A DNA stretch of 64,000 nucleotides from Symsagittifera roscoffensis (GCF_963678635.1 NC_087065.1:30074252-30138251); one strand, 5' to 3'; positions 1 to 11,600 are shown, counted from the stretch's first letter. The notes: generated by a model from the sequence alone, not told the origin. Program-made: numbers and translations.

Positions 1-263
1 TGTAGTAACTTCTTGGAGCAATGATTCTCTGGTATAATTGGGGAAGAAGGTAAAGATAAGTTAACTTTGTAGCGTTTCAATAAGTTAAAGTGGGCATTGT
101 TTAATAGGTTGCCTTTAATTTTCAAAGCAAAATTTTGTTGCTCTGATACAGGGACCGATCGTTTAGCAGACCAATTTGGGACAATTACAAAAGCGTCAGA
201 AAATTTCGATGATGAAGTTCCCGCGGTATTCAACCTTTTTGGTAGCAAACTATTGTTCAGCAT
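1..263 (-). pseudogene. Ty3/Gypsy integrase-region fragment, cut by window edge
   Basis: On the minus strand this is the first 87 codons of the same frame seen complete at 4917-5597, starting from the ATG at 261-263. It remains open to the window edge. It corresponds to the segment upstream of the integrase zinc finger, so function cannot be read from this piece alone; the assignment rests on the second copy. Confidence 0.55.
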
Positions 264-730
264 TAGTAAAATAGTAGGGCCGAAAACGAAATGATTTTGC
301 AGTTAAAAAGCGAATTGTCGAGCGGTAAATAATAGCAGCAATAATTTTATGATTAAATGAAGTTTAAGAGGTATCGATTCGAATTTGACCAATCACATCG
401 CTTGAATTACTCGTTCCCGACGGAAGAAAAGTATTTACAATTGAATTAACAGCGACCGGCGGTCGGTCTAATTTTATTCTATTTAAAACGGTTAAATTTT
501 GCGACGTCTAGTTTTTTTCGACCGTGTTAGTTAATACAAAAAAAGATATGTAGACCTAGAATGTGAAAGTTATTGCGATGACTACAATTGTGAAAACCAT
601 AACCTCAACCAGAATCTACCACAAGGTTGAATGTCATCTTCCATAGGGAGCAACTGTGCAAGTTGACATTGAACTTCGGCTTAGGCTATGTTTTTGATGT
701 TTGATCCCTTTAAAATGTTGACGTTAAACC

Positions 731-885
731 TTATTTTAATAGCTTCAAATTTGAACTTATGGAGGCTACGATTCAATTCGAATTTACATTCTAGGGCGTT
801 CACGAATTAATTCGTAGTATGCCATAGTTTTAGACTTGAAACTACGATTAGTTGTCTCTGTTAACCCAACCTATAATGAAAAGGA
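731..885. repeat. 155 bp dispersed repeat, copy a
   Basis: Starts at TTATTTTAATAGCTTCAAAT and ends shortly after TTAACCCAACCTATAATG. A second version lies about 550 bp downstream at 1281, so each 5.3 kb unit holds two. The substitutions between a and b are more numerous than those between the two 5.3 kb units, so this duplication came first. Confidence 0.8.
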
Positions 886-1280
886 ATCAGTTCTTACAAT
901 AACAGCTAATACATAAAATATCGTTCAGCCGAAATTAACCAAAATTAACATTATTGCTGCAAATAATTCTAGGCATTTTGTTAATTGATTATGCAATTTA
1001 ACTAATCGAATTATTTGGTTTGAAAGTTTCAATTGGTTGCGTTAAGCCGCAAGCATGACTGTTTTTGACACGGCTAGAAAGATTTGCTGGGATATGTCAA
1101 TAATTATTTATGGGAGGCGGATCAATAGGCATAATGGTCTAGAAGCAGAATACGTCCAAAAACTTTTTTTATGAAACACATCGGAAAACTAAATTTAATT
1201 ATCAAAATGGCCGTTTTCAGTCAAATTTGAAATTTTAAAAGGGTATATCCACAAACTTAGTTTAGAAATGGCTTGTGAAA

Positions 1281-1437
1281 TTATTTTAATAGCTTCAAAT
1301 TTGAATCTATGGCTGCTACGAATTAGGTCGAATTTACAATCTAGGGCGTTTACGAACTAATTCGGGGTACACTATAGTTTTAAATTTGAAACTACGATTA
1401 GTTGTCACTGTTAATCCATCCTAATATAAAAATGGGA
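1281..1437. repeat. 155 bp dispersed repeat, copy b
   Basis: Same family as the copy at 731, with diagnostic differences such as GGCTGCTACGAATTAGG in place of GGAGGCTACGATTCAATT. It ends where the minisatellite begins. Confidence 0.8.
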
Positions 1438-1500
1438 GGAAAATGCGAAAGTTTTTTAAAACTTTTCGAAAAATTGCAAACGATAAATTGATTTTTTAAC

Positions 1501-2260
1501 TTGCAGGCAATTTTTTTTTCTCTAAAATGCAAAAAAGTTTCAATTTATTTTGACAAGATGCAAAAAAGTTTAAATTTTTGTGACAAGATGCAAAACATGT
1601 TTTACTTTGTTCGACAAAAAATGAGAAGTTTTTCATTTTCTTCGACAAAATGCAAAAAGTGTTTCAGTGTTTTTGACAAGATGCGAAAAGTGATTTACTT
1701 TTCTTAACAAAAAGCGAAAATGTTTTCATTTTTTTTGAGAAGATGCCAAAAAATGTTTCATTTTTTTGACAAAAAGCAAAAATAAAGTTCAGTTTTTTGA
1801 ACAAAATGCAAAAAGTTTCAACTTTTTTGACAGGCTGCGGAAAGCTCTTTCGACAAAATGCAAAAAAAGCTCAAATTTTTTGACAGGATGCAAAAAGTTT
1901 TCAATTTTTATGATCAAATGCGAAAAGTGTTTTAATTTTTCTTGACAGATTGCAGCTAAAAGTTTTTCAACTTTTTTCGACAAGTTGCAAAAATTGTTTT
2001 ATTTTCGACAAATGAAAAAAAAGTTTCAAATTTTTTACGAGATGCAAAAAGTGTTTCAATTTTTGACAAAATGCAAAAAATGTTTCAGTTTCTTCAACAA
2101 AATGCAAAAATGTTTTCAGTTTTTTTTGACAAGATGCTAAAAGTGTTTCAATTCAGTTGTTTTTGGACAACAAGCGAAAACTTTTTAACTTTTTTGACAA
2201 AATGCCCAAAGTGCTTCGAGTTTTTTGAAAAGATGCAAAATATATTTAGATGGTTTAAAT
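1501..2260. repeat. ~31 bp degenerate minisatellite, about 24 units
   Basis: Successive units of 27-34 bp are built on a core like GACAAAATGCAAAAAGTGTT followed by a T-rich run. I count about 24 units. Units are heavily diverged from each other but in the same order as in the second large copy. The T-rich and A-rich phases make open frames on both strands (for example 1501-1707 plus and 1789-1983 minus); these look like by-products of the repeat and I do not call them genes. Confidence 0.88.
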
Positions 2261-2349
2261 TGCGTGCAAACCTTCCAGTGTTTTTTCTAATAAAAAAGCA
2301 AAAACTTATCAAGTTTTTCAAATTTTGCGCAACTGTGGAACGCTAAATT

Positions 2350-2684
2350 CAATTGTATTCTAATGTTTTTTCAATCGATTGGTTTGTTTTACCCTGAACT
2401 TCTCATCTGTTCTCATAGTTAAAATTAGTTTTAATAAATTATTTAATTACAAAGGACGCAATAAATGTCAAACAACATTTACATACAGAAAAATTTAATC
2501 AAAATGCTGTCAAACAGCCGATGAGTTCTGAAGGTTCTCTATAGAACTCGATGCTGGACGAGGTTGTAGCGGTTGTTGTGGAGATGGAGGCGTCATTTTT
2601 TCTGGGAACCACTCATTTTGTCAATTCAGATGGGTTTTCAGCTGATCCTGCTTCCTCCCAAGGAAAGACGAAGTCGTCGACTGG
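2350..2684. other. AT-rich spacer in 5.3 kb unit
   Basis: No coding, RNA or regulatory signal that I can support. It repeats in the second unit with few changes. Confidence 0.6.
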
Positions 2685-2975
2685 TTAAGCCACATACTTG
2701 GAGTCAAGGATTTTGAGGTAGTTCATTCCAACATGCTCAGACACTTCCTCTATCATTTGCATTGATCTAAGTTGTTTCTCTGTGATGGGTACTTGCATCA
2801 TATGACGTTCGTTGAAGTTCCTTCGCTTCTCTTCCACCATGTGCCAGATCTGGATTGGAATGTCCATTTGGGCAAAAAAAACTCCCCAGACTGTTTCTTG
2901 AACTTGGATTTTTATTAGATCAGGCAAAATTTCTACAGTAAAAATAAGGTTGCCGTGTTGCGCAGAGAAGATCAT
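2685..2975 (-). pseudogene. 96-codon frame of unknown identity, first copy
   Basis: Starts MIFSAQHGNLIFTVEILPDL and ends at a stop at 2685. I recognise no family. It has mixed hydrophobic and charged sequence, no clear signal peptide and no membrane segment. The counterpart at 7989-8279 has the same length, but nearly all differences change an amino acid, and a third partial copy carries a stop. That pattern is expected of a non-selected frame. It may be an exon or a transposon gene remnant. Confidence 0.35.
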
Positions 2976-4160
2976 TTTGAATAATAGGTTGGGTAAAAGA
3001 TACAGGGTTAAAACAAGAATTATGACTGATTTAGAGCTGAATGAGGAGGCAGTTGGAGGTAGTTAAGTTGAAAAAATAGGATGTTAGTTAAGAGTGAGGG
3101 GTATTTTTGGCTCCAATGTCTGGGTTTAACCAATCAGAAATAATTTTCCATATTTCGTTTTTAGTCGTGTCTAATTTGATTTCAGCTTTATTTTATGAAT
3201 TTCTTAAATAAAGTCGTTTGCAATTGGAAATAAAAATCCATTTTAGGGTCTCTTTATCCATTTTCATTTCTGATTCCAAAAAAAAATTCATTTTTGTTGT
3301 TGTTGTATCCAATCAGATAAAAACTTGTGTTTTAAGGATTTTAGCTTTCCAAATCAATAAGAATATACGCAAAAGCAATCGCAAAAAAAAACAACCAAAA
3401 GCTGTTTGCTGTGAAAATATGAAATATTACCAATAAAAGTAACGAAACAAAAAAAAACAATTACAAGTAGTAATTACACACCTTTTTCATCAAGTTAATT
3501 GAAGTTTTATATGTAAAAAAATAATAATTGCTGAGTTTTAAGTGGATGGTCAAGTTCCTTGATTTGATGTATATTTGAGAGGTCTGAAAAAATTTTGAAA
3601 GCAAATCTTTGGAAATCTGAATCCAAACTTGATTCAATCTGCGGAATCCGCTAACAGTTTAAGGAATCAATAAAAACAAACTGTCGCGCTCGAATACAAA
3701 CTTTTTACTAAATATTACGTGAGATCATAAGAAATCATTGTCGCCCGAACATGGTACAAGGCGATTGATTGACCTTTCAAATTCATCGACTAAGAAATTG
3801 AGAGATTAACACGATTAAGAATGAAATACGAATGTCTTAATCTAAAGCAACATTAAAAGTGAATGATCGACCAAAGGTCCATATGAAACATACTCAGCAA
3901 GATGTATCTAAGAAGTGCTAAATTAGCTATAACTAAGTCTACAAACTCTACAAATCGTAAAATGAAGAAATTGGAAATTAGAGTTATAATGAGTTCAATG
4001 AGTTTTAAACGTGATCGGCGTCAAATTCTTCTAAAGCTTGTTGTACGTCCTGATCTATCGTCGACGATGTTTTGCTCCAGGAATCTTGCTCTGCGACTAT
4101 GATGGGTGATTTCCCGGTGGAAGATTTCCGCGATGTCTGAACGTACCCCGATTTCGCGAG
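2976..4160. other. AT-rich spacer in 5.3 kb unit
   Basis: Repeated in copy 2 (8280-9461) and partly in copy 3. Short frames at 3218-3436 and 3902-4102 do not keep their length or sequence in the other copies, so I do not call them genes. Confidence 0.6.
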
Positions 4161-4173
4161 GGGAATGAGGAAA

Positions 4174-4542
4174 TCAGAAGCTGACCAGCACAAGAAAGCA
4201 GGCGGTCTGATTGTAGATCTGGGCTGGGTGGCAACAGGATGCGTTTCCTCCGGTGTAATGTCCAGCAATATTGGGCCTAGAGAGGATCCGAAGGATGATG
4301 GTCCAGGAAAACTGCTGTTTTGAGACTATTTCGGAGGGGAATCCGGAATGTCGATAACTTCTGTCGACGAATTTGTGGTCGTTTGTATGAGCGTCGGGTT
4401 TCCGCCAGTCAACTTCCCCCTGATATTCTTTTTCTGAGGGTGAGGGTTGGCTCGGGTTGACTTCTAGGGAGGCGATAATTTCCGCTTTCCGGCTAAAAAT
4501 GTCAATTTTCCAAAGTGACCGTGTGGTTTGAAGAATCAACAA
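4174..4542 (-). pseudogene. 122-codon frame, possible retroelement remnant
   Basis: Open minus-strand frame in the GC-richer block between the array junction and the integrase fragment. It carries no motif I can assign. Orientation and position downstream of the integrase frame suggest leftover pol or polyprotein sequence. That is inference only. Confidence 0.25.
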
Positions 4543-4653
4543 TCGGCTCTTTGAATGGATTTAAATACGATTCTCTAATTCATTTAAAAAAAGGTTACCC
4601 CCAGCAGTGGCCAATTTCGCTAGAGTAGACAGTTTCCGGTTAGCGATTGTCAG

Positions 4654-4806
4654 TGGGATGTCCGAGACTGAGGAGAAGATTGAGGTTGCTCGACTTCCTA
4701 GGGTAATCTTTGCCAGCGGGATGTCCGAGTCTGTGCAGAAGATTGGGGTTGCTCGACTTACTTGGATAATCTTTGCCAGTTGGAAATCCGAGTCCGAGGA
4801 GGAGTC
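4654..4806. repeat. 63 bp tandem repeat, about 2.4 units
   Basis: Two 63 bp units, each beginning GGATGTCCGAG and ending near ATCTTTGCCAG, plus a partial third. The period is a multiple of three. On the minus strand, inside an 83-codon frame (4561-4812), it gives a 21-residue repeat with the core DSDIPLAKI. It is GC-richer than its surroundings, which fits a former coding region, perhaps part of the nearby retroelement. It is present only in copy 1. Confidence 0.75.
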
Positions 4807-4916
4807 CATCACCGCGTCTTCGTATTCGCCCTGTGCTCCATCGTGTAGCTCTCAGCTCTTTGCAAGGCGGTCTGATATGATTTACTTTCCTTGATCTAAA
4901 CGACCATCAATATAGA

Positions 4917-5597
4917 TCAGAAAGCGTCCAAAGGGCCGGCGAAATCTAAATTAATCTTATATCGTGAATGAAAGTTCCGGTAATGGCTCATATGCTCCAA
5001 TCCCAACAACACCTTAAGGTTCTTAGCGGCTTTTGAACAATGTTGGCAAGATTTGCCGTGGTGATATATTTCTCTATAAATATGTGGCCGCCAGATAAAT
5101 TCAGCCAGAAACTTCATGCCAAACTGGCCTGCATGGGAATTGTGTAACATCGAACTTAATTTGCCTCGGGCCGCAGCTGGTATTACTATTTTGTTGTCCA
5201 AGAAAAATAGATCATCTCTGGTGTGCAGGTCCTTCTCATTATTTTTCATGTAAAATCCATGACTTTCCAGTGGGCGTCCTGGCTTCAGTGTTGTGATTAG
5301 ACCCCATAAGATTTTGTCATCCTTGGTAATTATTTGTAGTAACTTCTTGGAGCAATGATTCTCTTGTATAATTAGGGAAGAAGGTAAAGATAAGTTAACT
5401 TTGTAGCGTTTCAATAAGTTAAAGTGGGCATTGTTTAATAGGTTGTCTTTAATTTTCAAAGCAATATTTTGTTGCTCTGATACAGGGACCGATCGTTTAG
5501 CAGACCAATTTGGGACAATTACAAAAGCGTCAGAAAATTTCGATGATGAAGTTCCCGCGGTATTCAACCTTTTTGGTAACAAACTATTGTTCAGCAT
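4917..5597 (-). pseudogene. Ty3/Gypsy-like integrase N-terminal fragment
   Basis: A 226-codon open frame on the minus strand. About residues 125-200 read like the region before and including an integrase HHCC zinc finger: LHTRDDLFFLDNKIVIPAAA, then LHNSHAGQFGMK, then CQHC about 30 residues later. This is followed by KINLDFAGPL, which resembles the start of a retroviral-type catalytic core with its first aspartate. The frame then stops at 4917 and the rest of the core is absent. The zinc finger binds the element's DNA ends in intact relatives; here only a truncated relic is left. Residues 1-120 are unassigned and would match the linker between RNase H and integrase. Confidence 0.7.
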
Positions 5598-6064
5598 TAG
5601 TAAAATAGTAGGGCCGAAAACGAAATGATTTTGCAGTTAAAAAGCGAATTGTCTAGCGGTAAATAATAGCAGCAATAATTCTATGATTAAATGAAGTTTA
5701 AGAGGTATCGATTCGAATTTGACCAATCACATCGCTTGAATTACTCGTTCCCGACGGAAGAAAAGTGTTTACAATTGAATTAACAGCGACCGGCGGTCGG
5801 TCTAATTTTATTCTATTTAAAACGGTTAAATTTTGCGACGTCTAGTTTTTTTCGACCGTGTTAGTTAATACAAAAAAAGATATGTAGACCTAGAATGTGA
5901 AAGTTATTGCGATGACTACAATTGTGAAAACCATAACCTCAACCAGAATCTACCACAAGGTTGAATGTCATCTTCCATAGGGAGCAACTGTGCAAGTTGA
6001 CATTGAACTTCGGCTTAGGCTATGTTTTTGATGTTTGATCCCTTTAAAATGTTGACGTTAAACC

Positions 6065-6220
6065 TTATTTTAATAGCTTCAAATTTGAACTTATGGAGGC
6101 TACGAATCAATTCGAATTTACATTCTAGGGCGTTCACAAATTATTTCGTAGTATGCCATAGTTTTAAACTTGAAACTACGATTAGTTGTCTCTGTTAACC
6201 CAACCTATAATGAAAAGGAA
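6065..6220. repeat. 155 bp dispersed repeat, copy c
   Basis: The equivalent of copy a in the second 5.3 kb unit, differing by only a few bases. Confidence 0.8.
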
Positions 6221-6619
6221 TCAGTTCTTACAATAACAGCTAATACATAAAATATCGTTCAGCCGAAATAAACCAAAATTAACCTTATTGCTGCAAACTT
6301 TTTAATTCTAGGCATTTTGTTAATTGATTATGCAATTTAACTAATCGAATTATTTGGTTTGACAGTTTCAATTGGTTACGTTAAGCCGCAAGCATGTTTG
6401 TTTTTGACACGGCTAGAAAGATTTGCTGGGATATGTCAATAACTATTTATGGTAGGCGGATCAATAGGCATAATGGTCTAGGAGCAGAATGGGTCCAAAA
6501 CCTTTTATAATGAAACACATCGGAAAACTAAATTTAAATACCAAAATAGCCGTTTTCAGTCAAATTTGAAATTTTAAAAGGGTATATCCACAAATTTAGT
6601 TAAGTTATGGTTTGTGAAA

Positions 6620-6775
6620 TTATTTTAATATCTTCAAATTTGAATCTATGGCTGCTACGAATTAGGTCGAACTTAAATTCTACGGCGTTTACGAACTAAT
6701 TCGGGGTACGCTATAGTTGTAAATTTAAAACTACGATTAGTTGTCACTGTTAATCCATCCTATAATGAAAATGGG
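6620..6775. repeat. 155 bp dispersed repeat, copy d
   Basis: The equivalent of copy b in the second 5.3 kb unit, differing by only a few bases. Confidence 0.8.
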
Positions 6776-6837
6776 AGGAAAATGCGAAAACTTTTTAAAA
6801 CTTTTCGAAAAATTGCAATCGATAAATTGATTTTTTA

Positions 6838-7550
6838 ACTTGTGTGAAAATTTTTGTTACTTTTTCGAAAATGCGAAAAAGTTTCAATTTTTTGACACGA
6901 TGCAAAAAAATTTAAATTTTGTGACAAGATGCAAAAAATGTATTACTTTGTTCAACAAAAATGAGAAGTTTTTCATTTTCTTCGACAAAATGCAAAAAAT
7001 GTTCAAGTGTTTTTGACAAGATGCGAAAAGTGATTTACTTTTCTTAACAAAAAGCGAAAAGTTTTTCATTTTTTTTAGAAGATGCCAAAAAATGTTTCAT
7101 TTTTTTGACAAAAAGCAAAAAATAGTTCACTTTTTTCAACAAAATGCAAAAAGTTTCAAATTTTTTGACAGGGTGCGAAAAGAGTTCTCGACAAAATGCA
7201 AAAAATAGCTCAAAATTTTTGACAGGATGCAAAAAGTTTTCAATTTTTTTGATCAAACGCGAAAAGTGTTTTATTTTTTTTTCGAAAACAAGCGAAACGA
7301 GTTTCAAATTTTCTTGACACATTGCAGCCAAAAGTTTTTCATTTTTTTTCGACAAGTTGCAAAAATTGTTTTATTTTCGACAAATGAAAAAAAAGTTGCA
7401 AATTTTTTACGAGATGCAAAAAGTGTTTCAATTTTTGACAAAATGCAAAAAGTGTTTCAGTTTCTTCAACAAAATGCAAAAATGTTTTTAACTTTTTCGA
7501 CAAACTGCCCAAAGTGCTTCGAGTTTTTTGAAAAGATGCAAATGATATTT
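6838..7550. repeat. ~31 bp degenerate minisatellite, second copy
   Basis: Colinear with 1501-2260, but units were gained and lost: an extra unit lies near 7280-7310, and the unit equivalent to 2128-2170 is missing. This shows that the minisatellite kept changing in unit number after the 5.3 kb duplication. Confidence 0.88.
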
Positions 7551-7988
7551 AGATGGTTTAAATTGCGTGCAAATCTTCCAGTGTTTTTTCTAATAAAAAA
7601 GCAAAAAATTATCAAGTTTTTCAAAATTTGCGCAACTGTGGAACGCTAAATTCAATTGTATTCTAATGTTTTTTCAATCGATTGGTTTGTTTTACCCTAA
7701 ATTTCTCGTCTGTTCTCAGAGTTAAAATTAGTTTTATTAAATTATTTAATTACAAAGGACCCAATAAATGTCAAACAACATTTACATACAGAAAAGTTTA
7801 ATCAGAATGCTGTCAAACAGCCGATGAGTTCTGAAGGTTTTCTATAGAACTCGATGCTGGACGAGGTTGTAGCGGTTGTTGTGGAGATGGAGGCGTCATT
7901 TTTTCTGAGAACCACTCATTTTTGTCAATTCAGATGGATTTTCAGCTGATCCTGCTTCCTCCCAAGGAACGATCAAGTCGTCGACTGG

Positions 7989-8279
7989 TTAAGCCACATA
8001 CCTGGAGTCAAGGATTTTGAGGTAGTTCATTCCAACATGCTCAGACACTTCCTCTATCATTTGCATTGATCCAAGTTGTTTCTCTGTGATGGGTTCTTGC
8101 ATCATATGACGTTCGTTGAAGTTCCTTCGCTTCTCTTCCACCATGTGCCAGATCTGGATTGGAATGTCCATTTGGGCAAAAAAAACTCCCCAGACTGTTT
8201 CTTGAACTTGGATTTTCACTAGATCAGGCAAAATTTCTACAGTGTAAATAAGGTTGCTGTGTTGCGCAGAGAAGATCAT
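7989..8279 (-). pseudogene. 96-codon frame of unknown identity, second copy
   Basis: Same frame and length as 2685-2975. Residue changes include Gly to Ser, Phe to Tyr, Ile to Val, Val to Glu, Arg to Gly and Lys to Arg. Most nucleotide differences between the copies are replacements, which argues against purifying selection since duplication. No family recognised. Confidence 0.35.
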
Positions 8280-9461
8280 TTTGAATAATAGGTTGGGTAA
8301 AAGATACAGGGTTAAAACAAGAATTATGACTAATTTAGAGCTAAATGAGGAGGCAGTTGGAGGTAGTTAAGTTGAAAAAATAGGATGTTAGTTAAGAGTG
8401 AGGGGTATTTTTGGCTCCAATGTCTGGGTTTAACCAATCAGAAATATTTTTCCATATTTCGTTTTTAGTCGTGTCTAATTTGATTTCAGCTTTATTTTAT
8501 GAATTTCTTAAATAAAGTCGTTTCCAATTGGAAACAAAAATCCATTTTTGGGTCTCTTTATCCATTTTCATTTCTGATTCCAAAAAAAATTCATTTTTGT
8601 TCTTGTTGTATCCAATCAGATAAAAACTTATGTTTTAAGGACTTCAGCTTTCCAAATCAATAAGAATATACGCAAAAGCAATCGCAAAAAAAAACAACCA
8701 AAAACTGTTTGCTGTAAAAATATGAAATATTACCGATAAAAGTAACGAAACAAAAAAAACAATTACAAGTAGTAATTACACACCTTTTTCATCAAGTTAA
8801 TTGAAGTTTTATATGTAAAAAATAATAATTGCTGAGTTTTGAGTGGATGGTCAAGTTCTTTGATTTGATGTAATTTTGAGAGGTCTGAAAAAACTTTGAA
8901 AGCAAATCTTTGGAAATCTGAATCCAAACTTGATTCAATCTGCGGAATCCGCTAACAGTTTAAGGAATCAATAAAAACAAACTGTCGCGCTCGAATACAA
9001 ACTTATTAGTAAATATTACGTGAGATCATAAAAAATCATTGTCGCCCGAACATGGTACAAGGCGATTGATCGATCTTTCAAATTGATCGACTAAGAAATT
9101 GAAAGAATAACACGATTAAGAATGAAATACGAATGTCTTAATCTAAAGCAACATTAAAAGTGAATGATCGACCGATGGTCGATATGAAACATACTCAGCA
9201 AGATGTATCTAAGAAGTGCTAAATTAGCTAAAACTAAGTCTACAAACTCTACAAATCATAAAATGAAGAAATTGGAAAATAGAGTTATAATGAGTTCAAT
9301 AAGTTTTAAATGTAATCGGCGTCAAATTCTTCTAAAGCTTGTTGTACGTCCTGATCTATCGTCGACGATGTTTTGCTCCAGGAATCTTGCTCTGCGACTA
9401 TGATGGGTGATTTCCCGAAGGAAGATTTCCGCGATGTCTGAACGTACCCCGATTTCGCGAG

Positions 9462-9657
9462 GTACTTGCATCATATGACGTTCGTTGAAGTTCCTTCGCT
9501 TCTCTTACACCATGTGCCAGATCTGGATTGGAATGTCCATTTGGGCCAAAAAAACTCCCCAGACTGTTTCTTGAACTTGGATTTTTACTAGATCAGGCAA
9601 AAATTCTACAGTGTAAATAAGGTTGCTGTGTTGCGCAGAGAAGATCATTTTGAATAA
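9462..9657 (-). pseudogene. Third, interrupted copy of the 96-codon frame
   Basis: Holds the first two thirds of the frame. A C-to-A change on the plus strand (CTTCCACC in copy 1, CTTACACC here) turns a Glu codon into TAA just after the segment reading IWHMV. The 3' part is missing because the tandem copy begins here. Confidence 0.5.
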
Positions 9658-10308
9658 TAGGTTGGGTAAAAGATACAGGGTTAAAACAAGAATTATGGCA
9701 GATTTAGAGCTGATTGAGGAGGCAGTTAGAGGTAGTTGAGTCGAAAAAATAAGATGTTAGTTAAGAGTGAGGGGTATTTTTAGCTCCAATGTCTGGGTTT
9801 AACCAATCAGAAATAATTTTCCATATTTCGTTTTTAGTCGTGTCTAATTTGATTTCAGCTTTATTTTATGAATTTCTTAAATAAAGTCGTTTCCAATTGG
9901 AAACAAAAACTCAATTTAGGGTCTCTTTATCCATTTTCATTTCTGATTCCAAAAAAGTTCATTTTTGTTCTTGTTGTATCCAATCAGATAAAAACTTATG
10001 TTTTAAGGACTTCAGCTTTCCAAATCAATCAGAATATACGCAAAAGCAATCGCAAAAAAAAAACCAAAAGCTGTTTGCTGTAAAAATATGAAATATTACC
10101 GACCCGATAAAAGTAACGAAACAAAAAAAACAATTACAAGTAGTAATTCCACACCTTTTTCATCTCATCAAGTTAATTGAAGTTTTATATGTAAAAAAAA
10201 ATAATTGCTGAGTTTTGAGTGGATGGTCAAGTTCTTTGTTTTGATGTAATTTTGAGAGGTCTGAAAAAACTTTGAAAGCAAATCTCTGACTATCTGAATC
10301 CAAACTGA
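9462..10308. repeat. 5.3 kb tandem unit, partial copy 3
   Basis: Matches about 2789-3625 of copy 1, including the 5' part of the 96-codon minus-strand frame, and then diverges at about 10308. The junction at 9461/9462 is abrupt and marks a deletion or unequal crossover. Confidence 0.85.
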
Positions 10309-11600
10309 TTTTGAATTTTGAAAATCTTTAAAAAAATTTGAAGGTTTTTACAGGAAAGTTTTTACAAACTTGGGTAGGGAATAAAACGAGTTTTTGATAT
10401 ATGGTTGTACAACTTTTTTCCTAGTCACATGTAAAACAACAGTTAGTTTGAAGCTTTGATTCGCAATATGTGGATCAATTTAAATTCTTTGATTGAGTAG
10501 ATTTCCCTAAATAAACCCTTACTTAGTCAAAAAACTCACAAAACTGTTAAAAATAAGAGTCAACATCTGTTTCATCAATTCGAAGTTCAAAAGGAAATTT
10601 TTCTTTTTTCTTGTGACATTTTTCAAGTAATGATAGAAACCAAATATCAAATCAGGTTTTATTGGTCAATTCTGATGGGTTGATATCAAAACTTTTGAAA
10701 AATTTATGGTTCCATTCAGGTTTCTTGATTAATGTTTCAGCTACACGAAATAGGATAAAATTCATTCTGATTTTCTTTCCCTTGAAAAAAAATTGGCCAG
10801 GAAACTTGCTGTTTTTGTTTACATTTATCTGTTTTTGGTGCTATTCAAGTCTCCTACTCAAAACTCCCAATTCTTTTCCAGTTCTTTCTTTAGTTTTTGA
10901 GATGCCGTCACTGAATAGAAACGAAAGAGTATTATGTCTTATATATGGTAGAAATAACACTCGCTTACACGCATCGAGACATCGTAAGCACGGTGTCCTT
11001 TAAAAGTGGTCGAATTAAAACTTTTACTCTTGTTGTCGAAATTATTTTACAAGGTGGTAACATGTACGTTGAGGAACTCCAAAGAAGGCTGACACGTTCC
11101 AAAAAAAACTTTTTTTTTCGAAAAGTATCAAAAGCTGGAGTATATGAAACAGTGAGAAAATTTAGGATAACAAGTGAGTTTTTTAAATTGTGATATATGT
11201 ATTGTAGAATAAAGAATAAGAAACACTTCATCCTATAACAAAGACGCAAATTTCAAGCAATAAAGTATTTACATAAATGTAATGTTAATATTTTTTTTGT
11301 GCTCAAAGGATATAATTGACGGAAAAACTAACCAAGCAACAAAATTGGTCAAATCGTCGAGAGAGTCTCAATAGAAAACGACCTGAAACTTTTTATTCCA
11401 GAGTTTTGACGACAGGAGTAATAGATTTATGGAAACTGTGTTGAGTTAAATTTTTGATTGAAATGATTCTGTAAACTTGTGAGTGAACAGGTATGCAATT
11501 TTTAAAAAATATTGTAAGAAAACGTACTGGATAATTATAAAAAATGACTTATTCATTCATTTTGCCTAACCATCGAAAAAGAGCAGATAAATGACGGCTT
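10309..11600. other. Unique AT-rich spacer between two tandem arrays
   Basis: Not part of either array as far as I can match by eye. It contains only short frames; the one at 10945-11193 is listed separately. No RNA gene or promoter recognised. Confidence 0.5.
10945..11193 (+). pseudogene. Possible helix-turn-helix fragment of a transposon-type protein
   Basis: The frame contains an acidic/basic helical stretch (YVEELQRRLTRSKKNF) followed by SKAGVYETVRKFRITSEFF. This spacing resembles the homeodomain-like DNA-binding regions found at the N-terminus of some animal transposon proteins (the DUF4817-like pattern). There is no start context and no partner domain nearby. Weak assignment. Confidence 0.25.

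Larger units (their letters stand above)
1..5335. repeat. 5.3 kb tandem unit, copy 1
   Basis: The sequence starting at position 1 starts again at 5336, in the same order and orientation, with a few percent substitutions and small indels. The unit contains a minus-strand integrase fragment, two copies of a 155 bp repeat, a 31 bp minisatellite, a 96-codon minus-strand frame and AT-rich filler. The left edge of the window cuts the array, so it probably continues to the left. Unit content suggests amplification of a segment that already held a decayed Ty3/Gypsy element. Confidence 0.9.
5336..9461. repeat. 5.3 kb tandem unit, shortened copy 2
   Basis: Colinear with copy 1 from its position 1 to about 4160. 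At 9461 the match stops inside the segment ending in a TTTCGCGAGG-like string and jumps to the equivalent of position 2789. It therefore lacks the part equivalent to 4162-5335, which in copy 1 holds the 63 bp repeats and most of the integrase frame. Confidence 0.88.

Noticed and set aside
4917-5597. An intact domesticated integrase gene.
   Set aside because: The frame stops just after the start of the catalytic core and lacks the second Asp and the Glu; the other copy is partial as well.
7227-7649. 140-codon plus-strand frame as a gene.
   Set aside because: It lies in the 31 bp minisatellite, is Phe/Lys/Gln-rich from the repeat itself and is not kept in the other 5.3 kb copy.
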